A stretch of 62,612 nt of DNA, from NCBI RefSeq assembly GCF_007989085.1, contig NZ_BJVJ01000037.1, forward strand, positions 1 through 62,612, written 5' to 3'. The notes beneath the pieces are model-generated. The model ran no database searches. It saw only the letters and a list, made by a program, of their open reading frames with translations, and was not told where the DNA came from. Source of the stretch: Pseudonocardia sulfidoxydans NBRC 16205 (GTDB taxonomy: Bacteria; Actinomycetota; Actinomycetes; Mycobacteriales; Pseudonocardiaceae). This document shows, piece by piece, positions 42,157 to 50,768 of this stretch; positions within the stretch are counted from its first letter, which is position 1, and each line of letters begins with the position of its first letter. The position numbers were made by a program, and so were the translations under genes.

Positions 42157-43323
42157 TCAGCGGCCGCCGAAACGCAGCCGGGAGAACAGGCCGTGCCCGT
42201 TGCGGCCGCCCATGGCCAGGTCGGGCTGCTCCTCGCCGCGCAGGGCGGCGAGCTTGCGCAGCAGCTCGGTCTGCTCCTTGTCGAGCTTGGTGGGGACGGC
42301 CACCTCGATGTGGACCATGAGGTCGCCGTGGCCGTCGACGCGGCCGTTGGAGCGCAGCCGCGGCATGCCCTTGCCCCGCAGGGTGCGGATGGTGCCGGTC
42401 TGGGTGCCGGCGTCGATGTCGAGGTCCTCGGACCCCTCGATGGTCGGCAGCGCGACGGTGGTGCCCAGCGCGGCCGCGGTCATCGGGAGGCTGACGGTGC
42501 AGTGCAGGTCGGCGCCGTCGCGGGTGAAGATCTCGTGCGGGGTCTCCTCGACCTCGACGTAGAGGTCGCCCGCCGGGCCGCCGCCCGCGCCGACCTCGCC
42601 CTGACCGGCCAGCCGCACGCGCATCCCGTCGGCCACACCGGCGGGGATGCGGACACCGACGCTGCGCCGGGAGCGGACCCGGCCGTCGCCCGCGCACTGG
42701 CGGCACGGCTCGGGGATGACCTCGCCGAAGCCGCGGCAGGTCGGGCAGGGACGCGACGTGACGACCTGGCCGAGGAACGAGCGCTGCACCGACTGGACCT
42801 CGCCGGAGCCGCCGCAGATGTCGCAGCGGGTGGGCGAGCTGCCGGGCGCGCAGCCCGAGCCGGAGCAGTCCGAGCACAGCACCGCGGTGTCGACGGTCAG
42901 GTCGCGCTGGACCCCGGCGGCGCACTCCTCGAGGGAGAGCTGCATGCGGATCAGCGCGTCGGCACCCGGCTGGACGCGGCTGCGCGGGCCACGGCCGCGG
43001 CCGCCGGTCGCCGAGCCGAAGAAGGCGTCCATGATGTCGCCGAAGCCGAAGCCCGCGCCGAACGGATCGCCGCCACCGCCGCCGCGGCCGTTGTCGAGCG
43101 GGTCGCCGCCGAGGTCGACGATGCGCCGCTTCTCGGGGTCGTTGAGCACCTCGTAGGCGGTGCTGACCTCGCGGAAGCGCTCCTGCGCCGCCGCGTCGGG
43201 GTTGACGTCGGGATGCAGCTCCCGGGCGAGCTTGCGGTACGCCCGCTTGATCTCGTCGGGGCCCGCGCCGTGTTCGACGCCCAGGATCCCGTAGTAGTCG
43301 CGTGCCACCCTTGCGTTCCCCAT
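42157..43323 (-). CDS. dnaJ: Molecular chaperone DnaJ
   Basis: A 388-residue Hsp40: J domain with HPD ([36 protein letters not shown]), a Gly/Phe-rich linker, four CxxCxGxG repeats ([32 protein letters not shown]) and the C-terminal peptide-binding domain. It stimulates DnaK. Being next to hrcA it is the DnaJ2-type copy. GGRG-rich linker residues 75-110. ATG 43323; 90 nt separate it from hrcA. Confidence 0.96.
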   Translation of the reverse strand: MGNARVARDYYGILGVEHGAGPDEIKRAYRKLARELHPDVNPDAAAQERFREVSTAYEVLNDPEKRRIVDLGGDPLDNGRGGGGGDPFGAGFGFGDIMDAFFGSATGGRGRGPRSRVQPGADALIRMQLSLEECAAGVQRDLTVDTAVLCSDCSGSGCAPGSSPTRCDICGGSGEVQSVQRSFLGQVVTSRPCPTCRGFGEVIPEPCRQCAGDGRVRSRRSVGVRIPAGVADGMRVRLAGQGEVGAGGGPAGDLYVEVEETPHEIFTRDGADLHCTVSLPMTAAALGTTVALPTIEGSEDLDIDAGTQTGTIRTLRGKGMPRLRSNGRVDGHGDLMVHIEVAVPTKLDKEQTELLRKLAALRGEEQPDLAMGGRNGHGLFSRLRFGGR

Positions 43324-43413
43324 GGTCCTTCGCTCGTCGAGTCGCAGATTTCGGTCAGAGTGCCAGAGTACGTGTCACGGAAGTCGAGCCGGGCAGGCTC
43401 AACCCCACGAGGT

Positions 43414-44433
43414 TCATCGCCCCGACAGGATGTCACCCACGTAACGGGCCACGGCGTGCACCGCCGCGATCGTGCCGGGGTAGTCCATCCGCGTCGGCCC
43501 GAGCACGCCCATCCCACCGAGGACGGTGCCCGCGCCGTAGCCGATGGACACGACCGAGGTGGCCCGCAGGTCCTCCACCTCGTTCTCCTCACCGATACGC
43601 ACCGTGACCAGGCCGGGGTCCTGCGCCGCGGCCAGCAGCTTCAGCACGACGACCTGCTCCTCCAGCGCCTCCAGGACCTGGCGCAGCGAGCCGGGGAAGT
43701 CGGCGACGTTGCGGGTGAGGTTGGCGGTGCCGCCGAGGACGAGCCGCTCCTCGGGGTGCTCGACAAGGGTCTCGATCAGCACGGTGGACAGCGTGAGGAC
43801 CACGTCGCGCAGGTCGCTCGGCACCTTGTCGGGAAGCTCTGCGACCGCGGCGGACGCCGCGGCCGGCGGACGGCCGACGAGCGCGGCGTTGAGATGGGTC
43901 CGCACCGCCGCGACGTCGTCGTCGCTGAGCACGTCGCCCAGGTCGACGACGCGCTGGTCGACGCGGCCGGAGTCGGTGATCAGGACCAGCATCAGCCGGG
44001 CGGGGGTGAGCGCGACGACCTCGAGATGACGGACCGTGGACCGGGTCAGCGTCGGGTACTGGACGACGGCGACCTGTCGGGTCAGCTGCGCGAGGAGCCG
44101 GACGCTGCGACGCAGCACGTCGTCGAGGTCGACGGCGCCGTCGAGGAACGTCTGCACCGCGCGGCGCTCGGCGCTCGACAGCGGCTTGACCTCGGCGATC
44201 TTGTCGACGAAGAGGCGGTACCCCTTGTCGGTCGGGATACGGCCCGCGCTGGTGTGGGGCTGGGCGATCAGCCCGTCCTCCTCGAGGACGGCCATGTCGT
44301 TGCGGACGGTCGCGCTGGAGACGCCCAGGTTGTGCCGCTCGACGATCGTGCGCGACGCGACCGGCTCCTGCGTGGACACGTAGTCGGCGACGATGGCCTG
44401 CAACACCGCGAACCGGCGTTCATCGGCGTTCAC
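43414..44433 (-). CDS. hrcA: Heat-inducible transcriptional repressor HrcA
   Basis: A 339-residue repressor: w[82 protein letters not shown]-like core and C-terminal [21 protein letters not shown]. It represses class I heat-shock genes through CIRCE. GTG 44433 is chosen for its ideal GGAGG ribosome site 5 nt upstream. A TAGACT -10 lies about 45 nt upstream, but I see no CIRCE element before this gene. Confidence 0.95.
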   Translation of the reverse strand: MNADERRFAVLQAIVADYVSTQEPVASRTIVERHNLGVSSATVRNDMAVLEEDGLIAQPHTSAGRIPTDKGYRLFVDKIAEVKPLSSAERRAVQTFLDGAVDLDDVLRRSVRLLAQLTRQVAVVQYPTLTRSTVRHLEVVALTPARLMLVLITDSGRVDQRVVDLGDVLSDDDVAAVRTHLNAALVGRPPAAASAAVAELPDKVPSDLRDVVLTLSTVLIETLVEHPEERLVLGGTANLTRNVADFPGSLRQVLEALEEQVVVLKLLAAAQDPGLVTVRIGEENEVEDLRATSVVSIGYGAGTVLGGMGVLGPTRMDYPGTIAAVHAVARYVGDILSGR

Positions 44434-44578
44434 CGCCACCTCCCCTGGTCCCACTCGTCCGTCGTTTCCAGTCTAGGTGGTCCACCGACTTTCGGAGGGC
44501 CACCGACCGCCCCGGGTCGAGTGTGGTGACCCGACCCACAGGCTCCCCGGCCCACGAGGAACGGGGCACACTGGCGAC

Positions 44579-45151
44579 GTGCTGCTGCGCCGTCCCGTCC
44601 TCGACGCGATCGCCGCGGGCCGGGTCACGCGGGCCTACCGGCGGTGGGACCGGGCCCGGGTGAAGCCCGGCACCCGGCTGCGGACGGTCGTCGGTGTCCT
44701 GGAGGTGACGGCCGTGCGGACCGTCGCCGCGGCGTCGCTGACCGACGCCGATGCCGCCGCGGCCGGGGTCGCCGACGCCGCCGCACTGCGCCGTGAGCTG
44801 GCGAAACGTCCCACCGGCGAGGTGTTCCGCATCGATCTGCGACCCGCCGGGGAGGACCCGCGGATCGCGCTGCGCGCCGACGACGACCTCGACGACGACG
44901 CCCGCGCCGCCCTCGACGCCCGGCTGGCCCGGATGGACACCACGTCGTCGTACGGGCCGTGGACGGCCGCGACGCTGGCGCTGATCGCCGAGAACCCCGA
45001 GGTCCGTGCCCCCGACCTGGCCCAGCGGATGGGCCGGGAGACGCAGCCGTTCAAGCGGGACGTCCGCAAGCTCAAGGAGCTGGGGCTGACCGAGAGCCTG
45101 CCCGTCGGCTACCGCCTGTCGCCGCGAGGCCGCGCGTACCTGCGGAACTGA
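44579..45151 (+). CDS. ASCH/PUA-like protein with C-terminal winged helix
   Basis: A 190-residue protein. The first 110 residues (LLRRPVLDAIAAGRVTRAYRRWDRARVKPGTRLRTVVGVLEVTAV...) fit an ASCH/PUA-like RNA-binding fold. The last 70 (WTAATLALIAENPEVRAPDLAQRMGRETQPFKRDVRKLKELGLTESLPVGYRLSPRGRAYL) are a winged helix. The combination suggests nucleic-acid binding; the target is unknown. GTG 44579. Divergent from hrcA across a 145-nt spacer. Confidence 0.75.
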   Translation: MLLRRPVLDAIAAGRVTRAYRRWDRARVKPGTRLRTVVGVLEVTAVRTVAAASLTDADAAAAGVADAAALRRELAKRPTGEVFRIDLRPAGEDPRIALRADDDLDDDARAALDARLARMDTTSSYGPWTAATLALIAENPEVRAPDLAQRMGRETQPFKRDVRKLKELGLTESLPVGYRLSPRGRAYLRN

Positions 45152-45198
45152 CCGACTGTTCACCCACATCCGACGCGCGCTGTGGCAGCGTCGGTCCC

Positions 45199-46311
45199 GT
45201 GGTCGCCGGGGGACGTCGCTCGTTGAGCCGGCGGGCGCTGCTCGTCGGCGCGGGCGCCGCCGCTCTCGTGGCGGCCGGGACCGTCCCGTGGCCCGCCGGT
45301 GCGACCGGCGCCCCCGACCCCGCCGCGCTGCGCGCGCGCATCCGGGCCTCGGCCGCCCAGCCCTACACGGGGTTCGCCGAGGCGTCGGGCCGGCTCGGGC
45401 TGCCCGACCTCCCCCAGCTCGGACAGGCCATCGCGCTGTTCACCGGCACCACCCGCATCCGGGTGTTCCACGCGGGCCCGCAGCGCTGGCGCGTCGACGA
45501 GCTCACCGCCGCGGGCGAACGCGACATCTACCACCTCGACGGCGTCGAGTCGTCGTGGGACTTCGGGTCCCAGCGCCTCACCCGGATCGTCGGGACGACG
45601 TCGGTGCGGCTCCCCCGCGCCGCCGACCTGCTGCCGCCCGACCTCGCCCGCCGCATCCTCGCCGCCGCCCCCGACGACCCCGTCGAGGCGCTGCCGGACC
45701 GCCGCGTCGCCGGACGGGCCGCCGCGGGCATCCGCGTCACCCCCGCAGACCCCGACACCACCGTCGCGCACGTCGACGTCTGGGCCGACGCGACCAGCGG
45801 GCTGCCGCTGCGCGTCGAGATCACCGGCCGCGCCGACCCCGGGAGACCCGTCCTGACCAGCGAGCTGACCTCCGTCGACCTGACCGCCCCGGCCGACGAC
45901 GTCCTCGTCCCCACCGTCCCGCCCGGCGCCACCGCCGCCGAGGTGCCCGCCGCCGACCTCGCCGGCGCCCTGCGCGTCCTCGGGCCCTCCGCGCCCCCGG
46001 GCGAGCTCGCGGGACGTGGGCGGCTGCCGCGGTTCCCCGACCTGCCCGGCATCGGGGTCTACGGCACCGGGCTCGGCGGGTTCGTGCTGGTCCCGGTGAC
46101 CGGGCGGATCGCCGCCCAGGCCGTCGACGGCGCCGCGGCCGCCGGAGGGGTGCCGGTCACCGTGCCGACCGGGCGCGCCGTCGCGGTGTCGACGCCGCTG
46201 CTGTCGGTCGTCATCCGGGCCGGCGGCAGGCGGGGGGCGCTGCTCGTCGGCACCGTGTCGCCCGCGGTGCTCGCCCGGGCCGTGACCGAGCTGGCGGGGG
46301 CCGCCCGGTGA
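45199..46311 (+). CDS. Exported LolA/RseB-like lipid-binding protein
   Basis: A 370-residue protein with a Tat-like signal (SLSRRALLVGAGAAALVAAGTVPWPAGA, cleavage near residue 36). The mature part resembles LolA/MucB-RseB proteins: YTGFAEASGRLGLPDLPQL, TRIRVFHAGPQRWRVDELTAAGERDIYHLDGVESSWDFGSQRLTRI and ATSGLPLRVEITG. It may bind a lipid or lipopeptide at the outer face of the membrane. The next two genes are an ABC exporter overlapping its stop (GTGA), so it is probably its extracytoplasmic partner. GTG 45199. Confidence 0.78.
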   Translation: MVAGGRRSLSRRALLVGAGAAALVAAGTVPWPAGATGAPDPAALRARIRASAAQPYTGFAEASGRLGLPDLPQLGQAIALFTGTTRIRVFHAGPQRWRVDELTAAGERDIYHLDGVESSWDFGSQRLTRIVGTTSVRLPRAADLLPPDLARRILAAAPDDPVEALPDRRVAGRAAAGIRVTPADPDTTVAHVDVWADATSGLPLRVEITGRADPGRPVLTSELTSVDLTAPADDVLVPTVPPGATAAEVPAADLAGALRVLGPSAPPGELAGRGRLPRFPDLPGIGVYGTGLGGFVLVPVTGRIAAQAVDGAAAAGGVPVTVPTGRAVAVSTPLLSVVIRAGGRRGALLVGTVSPAVLARAVTELAGAAR

Positions 46312-47237
46312 GCGAGTCCGTGATCACGACCTCGGGGCTGACGAAACGGTTCGGCCGCGTCGTCGCCGTCGACCACGTCGACCTCGACGTCCCCACCGGC
46401 GTCCGGTTCGGGCTGTTGGGCCCCAACGGATCCGGGAAGACGACGCTCGTGCGGATGCTGCTCGGCCTCGTCCACGCCACGTCCGGCTCCGCCACCGTGC
46501 TCGGCGAACCCGTGCCGCGGCGCGCCGCGGCCGTGCTGCCGCAGGTAGGAGCGCTCGTCGAGGGCCCGGCCGCATGGGGGCACCTGTCCGGGCGGGCCAA
46601 CCTCCGGCTCCTCGACGCCGCCGGACCCGGCGGTCGGCGCCGCGACCGCCGTCGCCGGGTCGACGAGGCCCTCGACCGCGTCGGGCTCGCCGGGATCGAC
46701 CGCCGCCCCGTCAAGGCCTACTCCCTCGGCATGCGCCAGCGGCTCGGGATCGCCGCCGCCCTGCTGCGCGCGCCCCGGCTGCTGCTGCTCGACGAACCCA
46801 CCAACGGCCTCGACCCCCGCGGCATCCACGAGATGCGGGACCTGCTCGTCGCCCTCAACGCGACCGGCACCACGGTCGTTCTGTCCAGCCACCTGCTCAC
46901 CGAGGTCGAGGCATTGTGCACGCGCGTCGGGATCATGGACGCCGGCCGTCTCGTCCTGGCCGACGACCTCGCCTCGCTGCGCGCACCCACCGGCCGCATC
47001 CGGGTCCGCACCCCGGCACCCGACGCCGCGCTGGCCCTGCTCGACGGGCGCGTCGAGGTGCGCGACCACGACCTGCTGACCGTCCGTGGCGACGACCCCG
47101 CCGAGCTCAACGCCCTCCTCGTCGGCGCCGGAGTGCCCGTCACCGCCATCGACCGGGAGCGGCGGTCGCTCGAAGACGTCGTCCTCGACGTGACCGGAAG
47201 CGGCAACGACCGGTTCGAAGGGCAGGCCCGCCGGTGA
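46308..47237 (+). CDS. ABC transporter ATP-binding protein
   Basis: A 309-residue ATPase: Walker A GPNGSGKTT (about residue 40), signature YSLGMRQRL, Walker B LLLLDEPTNGLD, H-loop LSSHLL. SLGMRQR and the C-terminal domain are those of bacitracin/CcmA-like exporters. GTG 46308 overlaps the upstream stop, and its own stop overlaps the permease start, a tight three-gene operon. Confidence 0.93.
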   Translation: MSESVITTSGLTKRFGRVVAVDHVDLDVPTGVRFGLLGPNGSGKTTLVRMLLGLVHATSGSATVLGEPVPRRAAAVLPQVGALVEGPAAWGHLSGRANLRLLDAAGPGGRRRDRRRRVDEALDRVGLAGIDRRPVKAYSLGMRQRLGIAAALLRAPRLLLLDEPTNGLDPRGIHEMRDLLVALNATGTTVVLSSHLLTEVEALCTRVGIMDAGRLVLADDLASLRAPTGRIRVRTPAPDAALALLDGRVEVRDHDLLTVRGDDPAELNALLVGAGVPVTAIDRERRSLEDVVLDVTGSGNDRFEGQARR

Positions 47238-48061
47238 TCACTACCGAGCTCGTCCTGATGCTGCGCAGGCGGCGCGTCTGGCTGTGCTGGGCGCTGCTGT
47301 GCCTGCTGCCCACCGTCGTCGCCGTCCTGCTCGCCACCACCCGTCTCGCGCCCCCACCCGGCCGCGGCGGCGCCTTCCTGTCCGCGGTGCTCTCGGACGG
47401 GCAGCTCTTCCCCGCCGCCGCGCTCGCCCTCGTCCTGCCCGTGTTCCTGCCGATCACCGTCGCCATCGTCTCCGGTGACGCCATCGCCGGCGAGGCCTCC
47501 GCCGGGACGCTGCGCTACCTGCTGGTGCGGCCCGTCGGCCGGCTGAGACTGCTGCTCGCCAAGCTCGTCTCCGTCGCCGCCTTCACGCTGCTCGCGGTCG
47601 TGCTGGTGACGGTCACGTCCTACGTCGTCGGTGTGCTCGCCTTCGGGTTCGGGCCCGACGCCGAGCTCGGCGGGAGCGGCATCACCTCGCTGTCCGGGGC
47701 GACCCTCACCCCGCTGCAGCTCGCCGGGCGCACCGCCGGCACCGTCGGCTACCTCGCGCTGTGCATGCTCACCCTCGGCGCCGTCGGCATCTTCTTCTCC
47801 ACGCTCACCGACTCCCCCCTTGCCGCCGCCCTCGGGGTGCTCGCCGTCGTCGTCACCAGTGCGGCCCTGCAGCCCCTCGACGCCGCCGAGGCTGTCCGCA
47901 CCTTCCTGCCGACGCAGCACTGGCTCGCCTGGATCGACCTGTTCCGCGACCCGCCGCTGCTCGACGCCGTCCGCACCGGGGTCGAGGTGCAGCTCGGCTG
48001 GATCCTCGTCGCGTTCGGTGCGGCCTGGGCGAACTTCACGACGAAGGACGTGACCTCGTAG
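47234..48061 (+). CDS. ABC-2 family exporter permease
   Basis: A 275-residue membrane protein with six hydrophobic spans and the ABC-2 (ABC2_membrane_5/NosY-like) layout, including SGDAIAGEASAGTLRYLLVRPVGRLRLLLAKLVS, a motif shared with bacitracin and multidrug exporter permeases. It pairs with the preceding ATPase. GTG 47234. A family A palindrome lies 6 nt after its stop. Confidence 0.9.
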   Translation: MITTELVLMLRRRRVWLCWALLCLLPTVVAVLLATTRLAPPPGRGGAFLSAVLSDGQLFPAAALALVLPVFLPITVAIVSGDAIAGEASAGTLRYLLVRPVGRLRLLLAKLVSVAAFTLLAVVLVTVTSYVVGVLAFGFGPDAELGGSGITSLSGATLTPLQLAGRTAGTVGYLALCMLTLGAVGIFFSTLTDSPLAAALGVLAVVVTSAALQPLDAAEAVRTFLPTQHWLAWIDLFRDPPLLDAVRTGVEVQLGWILVAFGAAWANFTTKDVTS

Positions 48062-48067
48062 GCCCCT

Positions 48068-48107
48068 GTGAGCGGTAATAGTCGCTATCGCGACTATTAC
48101 CGCTCAC
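48068..48107. repeat. 40-nt palindromic element, family A copy 4
   Basis: Perfect 18-bp arms (GTGAGCGGTAATAGTCGC) around loop TATC, in the 51-nt gap between the convergent permease and lipase genes. Two base pairs differ from other copies with compensating changes. Confidence 0.9.
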
Positions 48108-48112
48108 GACTC

Positions 48113-48925
48113 CTAGCCCGCTCTGCGTAGGCCGGCGCAGTCCGCCGGGCCCGGCAGCGTCAGCGGGGTCGTGCCCAGGGCGCGGAGAACGGCACCCGTG
48201 ACCAGCGGATCCGTCGGCAGGCCCGAATGTGTCACCCGCGCCCCCGCACACACCGCCTGCACCGACGTGTCCAACGCCCCCGCCAGCCGCGCCGACTCCG
48301 GCGGGGTGACCGTGTCGTCGTCGGTCGTCCACAGCGACAGCCACGGCAGCTCGGACCCGACGTCCGCCTTCTCGATCTCGGCCAGCTCCGGCGACCCCGG
48401 CACCAGCTGCCGGCACGCCACCGGGCACGCGTCCGGGGCCAGGCTCGCGCCGGCCGTCGCCAACGTCGTGCCGTGCAGCGGCGCGCCCAGCGTGACGACG
48501 CGGCGGGTCTTCGACGCCCCGTCCTCCCGGGCCAGCCACAACGCCGTCACGACGCCGCCCGCCGAGTAGCCGACCACGTCGACCGACGGCGCCCCCGCCG
48601 CCAGGGCCTCGTCGACCGCGCGGTCCAGGACCGTGACCTGCGCCGACAGGTCGCCGGTGCCGTCGCCCACCAGGGTCAGCACGGTGGCCTGGCGGCCCGT
48701 CGCCTCGATCCGCCGCGCCAGGGCCTGCAACGACGTCCGGCTGCCCCCGTAGCCCGGGACCAGCACGACGGGGCCGGGCCGGTCGTCGGCGGGGCGGGTG
48801 CCGGGGATCGGCTGCCCGGGGCCGCCGAACACGCGCACCCCGACGACCACCCCCACCGCGACGACCACCAGCACCAACACCGCGACCAGCAGCCGACGCC
48901 GGGGACTCACGCGTGCGCTCCGCAC
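48113..48925 (-). CDS. Membrane-anchored lipase / alpha-beta hydrolase
   Basis: A 270-residue protein with an N-terminal hydrophobic anchor (LLVAVLVLVVVAVGVVVGV) and an exported hydrolase domain: VVLVPGYGGSRTSLQALARRIEATGRQ, nucleophile VDVVGYSAGGVVTALWLA, GAPLHGTT, acid LWTTDDDTVTPPESARL and His in VTHSGLPTDP. Four Cys could form disulfides. It resembles class 2 triacylglycerol lipases. GTG 48925 or 48910 are both possible starts. Confidence 0.85.
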   Translation of the reverse strand: MRSARVSPRRRLLVAVLVLVVVAVGVVVGVRVFGGPGQPIPGTRPADDRPGPVVLVPGYGGSRTSLQALARRIEATGRQATVLTLVGDGTGDLSAQVTVLDRAVDEALAAGAPSVDVVGYSAGGVVTALWLAREDGASKTRRVVTLGAPLHGTTLATAGASLAPDACPVACRQLVPGSPELAEIEKADVGSELPWLSLWTTDDDTVTPPESARLAGALDTSVQAVCAGARVTHSGLPTDPLVTGAVLRALGTTPLTLPGPADCAGLRRAG

Positions 48926-48943
48926 TCGGCACCCCGGGTTGCA

Positions 48944-48988
48944 CGAACGGCACAGTCACGCAATTCAGTTGCGGCACTGTGCCGTTCG
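48944..48988. repeat. Palindromic element, family B copy 2
   Basis: Twenty-base arms (CGAACGGCACAGTCACGCAA) around loop TTCAG with a two-base internal mismatch. It lies between the lipase start and the end of hemW, upstream of one and downstream of the other. Confidence 0.85.
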
Positions 48989-49018
48989 TTCGGGAAGGGC
49001 GCCGGCGGGTGGTGCGCA

Positions 49019-49063
49019 CGAACGGCACAGTCACGCCACTCAGTTGCGCCACTGTGCCGTTCG
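49019..49063. repeat. Palindromic element, family B copy 3
   Basis: Same outer 13-bp stem (CGAACGGCACAGT / ACTGTGCCGTTCG) with a less perfect inner stem, 30 nt from copy 2 and 35 nt beyond the hemW stop. Two tandem copies at one site are unusual in this window. Confidence 0.85.
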
Positions 49064-49097
49064 TTCGGGAAGGGGTGGGCGGGCGGCACGCGCAGCG

Positions 49098-50273
49098 TCA
49101 TGCGGGGACCGCGGTCAGGAGGTCGGTGACGACGCGGTCGGCCAGCAGACGGCCGCGCCGCGTCAGGATCGCCCGGCCCGCGGCCAGGGCCGTCTGGTCG
49201 AGGAGGCCCTCGGCGGCGGCGCGGCGGGCGGCCTCGCGGCCGGGGGCGTCGAGCAGGTCGAGGTCGAGGCCCGTCGCCAGGCGCAGCCGGAGCATGACGC
49301 GTTCCGTCGCCTGCTCCTGCGGCCCGAGGATCTCGTGGCCCGCCTCCGGGGCCTCCCCAACGGCCAGCATCGCCGCGTACCGGGCCGGGTGCTTCACGTT
49401 CCACCACCGACGCCCACCCAGGTGCGAATGGGCGCCGGGGCCGGCGCCCCACCAGTCGCCGTCGAGCCAGTAGCCGAGGTTGTGGCGACAGGCCGCGGCG
49501 TCGTCGGCAGCCCAGTTGGACACCTCGTACCAGCGCAGGCCCGCCGCGGACAGGGTGTCGTCGATGATCTCGTAGCGGGCGGCGGCGACGTCGTCGTCGG
49601 GCGCGGCCAGCTCGCCGCGCCGCACCCGCCGCGCGAGCGCCGTCCCGTCCTCGACGATCAGCGAGTACGCCGAGACGTGGTCGACCCCCGCGGAGAGGAC
49701 GGCGTCGAGGGAGGCGCGCAGGTCGTCGTCGGTCTCGCCGGGTGTCGAGTAGATGAGGTCGAGGTTGACGTGCCCGATTCCCGCGGCGCGGGCCTCCTGC
49801 GCGGCGGCGACGGCGCGGCCGGGGGTGTGGCGGCGGTCGAGAATCTGCAGGACGTGCGGTGCCGCCGACTGCATCCCCAGCGACACCCGCGTGAACCCCG
49901 CCTCGACCAGCCCGGCGAAGAACTCCGGCGACGTCGACTCCGGGTTGGACTCGGTGGTCACCTCGGCGCCGGGGGCGAGGCCGAACTCCGCGCGGATGGC
50001 GTCGAGGACAGCGCCGAGGCGCTGCGCCCCGATCAGCGAGGGGGTGCCGCCGCCGACGAACACGGTGTCGACGGCCCGCTCCCCCACCACCTCGGCCGCC
50101 CCGGCCAGCTCGCGGCGGACGGCGTCGAGCCAGCCGTCGGGCGAGGTGCCCGAGCCGGAGCCGGACAGCTCGTCGGCGGTGTAGGTGTTGAAGTCGCAGT
50201 ACCCGCAGCGTGACGCGCAGAACGGCACGTGGACGTACACGCCGAAGGGCGCGGGAGATTCGGGGACGGGCAC
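49098..50273 (-). CDS. hemW: Radical SAM haem chaperone HemW
   Basis: A 391-residue radical SAM protein: FGVYVHVPFCASRCGYCDFNTYTADEL with the CxxxCxxC iron-sulfur motif, VFVGGGTPSLIGAQRLGAVLDAIR, TTESNPES, RVSLGMQSAAPHVLQILDRRHTPGRA and a C-terminal HemN-like domain. HemW transfers haem to respiratory proteins rather than acting as coproporphyrinogen oxidase. GTG 50273. It is divergent from the sulfur operon. Confidence 0.93.
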   Translation of the reverse strand: MPVPESPAPFGVYVHVPFCASRCGYCDFNTYTADELSGSGSGTSPDGWLDAVRRELAGAAEVVGERAVDTVFVGGGTPSLIGAQRLGAVLDAIRAEFGLAPGAEVTTESNPESTSPEFFAGLVEAGFTRVSLGMQSAAPHVLQILDRRHTPGRAVAAAQEARAAGIGHVNLDLIYSTPGETDDDLRASLDAVLSAGVDHVSAYSLIVEDGTALARRVRRGELAAPDDDVAAARYEIIDDTLSAAGLRWYEVSNWAADDAAACRHNLGYWLDGDWWGAGPGAHSHLGGRRWWNVKHPARYAAMLAVGEAPEAGHEILGPQEQATERVMLRLRLATGLDLDLLDAPGREAARRAAAEGLLDQTALAAGRAILTRRGRLLADRVVTDLLTAVPA

Positions 50274-50357
50274 TCCGTCGAGGTTAGCCGCCGCCACGGT
50301 CGCCGAGGGTGCGCAGGCCGGCGGCGCCGTCGGGCGGGGCGAGGCCGGCGGACGAGG

Positions 50358-50529
50358 TGTCCGAAAAGGACGGTCGTGGACAAGGCGGCGGAAACGGGCG
50401 GAACGGGCCGCAACTCCAGGCGTTGTCCGAACACCTCCCGCCCCTCGGTCCATTTCTGGACAAGTGTCCGGACAATTGTGGGGGTGACTCTCATGACGTA
50501 GAAGGTCGTTGGCCCAAGGGGTCCGGACA
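50358..50529. promoter_or_regulatory. Cluster of TGTCC/GGACA half-sites in the hemW-sir divergent region
   Basis: Half-sites at 50358, 50378, 50424, 50458, 50465, 50470 and 50525. Two form the nested palindromes GGACA-AG-TGTCC (50458-50469) and TGTCCGGACA (50465-50474). The 50274-50544 stretch has no gene. Placement just upstream of the leader peptide suggests binding of a regulator of sulfur assimilation. Confidence 0.5.
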
Positions 50530-50544
50530 TGGCAGCCTGAAGGA

Positions 50545-50631
50545 GTGAATGCGCTGACCCTGCGGCTCGTGGCCCGTCGCCACGTCGACCTGCAGCGGGT
50601 CAACAGCGCGATTTGTCGGTTTGCGGTCTGA
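50545..50631 (+). CDS. Cys-containing leader peptide of the sulfur operon
   Basis: A 28-codon frame ending ..RRHVDLQRVNSAICRFAV, the signature of the actinobacterial 'putative leader peptide' family found upstream of sulfur-assimilation genes. GTG 50545 begins immediately after AAGGAG, so the true start may be the CTG at 50554, 8 nt past that site. One Cys codon (TGT, itself a rare codon here) lies five codons before the stop. It would sense cysteine supply through ribosome stalling. Confidence 0.75.
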   Translation: MNALTLRLVARRHVDLQRVNSAICRFAV

Positions 50632-50635
50632 TCCC

Positions 50636-50761
50636 GCGCCGAACCGTCCACGGACCGATTTCCCGGCGCAGGGTGAGCCGTGCCCGGAATCCGACCAGGT
50701 CGCACTGCCCCTGATCGAATCGGACTCCGGTGTCGCGGCGAGCCGTGCCGTCATCCGGAGG
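50636..50761 (+). promoter_or_regulatory. Structured leader RNA with ribosome-site-sequestering helix
   Basis: A stem GCGCCG/CGGCGC (50636-50641/50664-50669) starts 4 nt after the leader stop. Further down CTCCGG (50725-50730) is complementary to CCGGAG (50755-50760), which contains most of the sir ribosome site GGAGG (50757-50761). Ribosome position on the leader could decide whether that site is free. Confidence 0.45.
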
Positions 50762-50768
50762 CCCCGAA

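Noticed and set aside
44434..44578. CIRCE element upstream of hrcA
   Set aside because: No TTAGCACTC-N9-GAGTGCTAA pair is present. CTGGCACTC occurs once before dnaJ (about 43352-43365 on the minus strand) but its partner half is missing.
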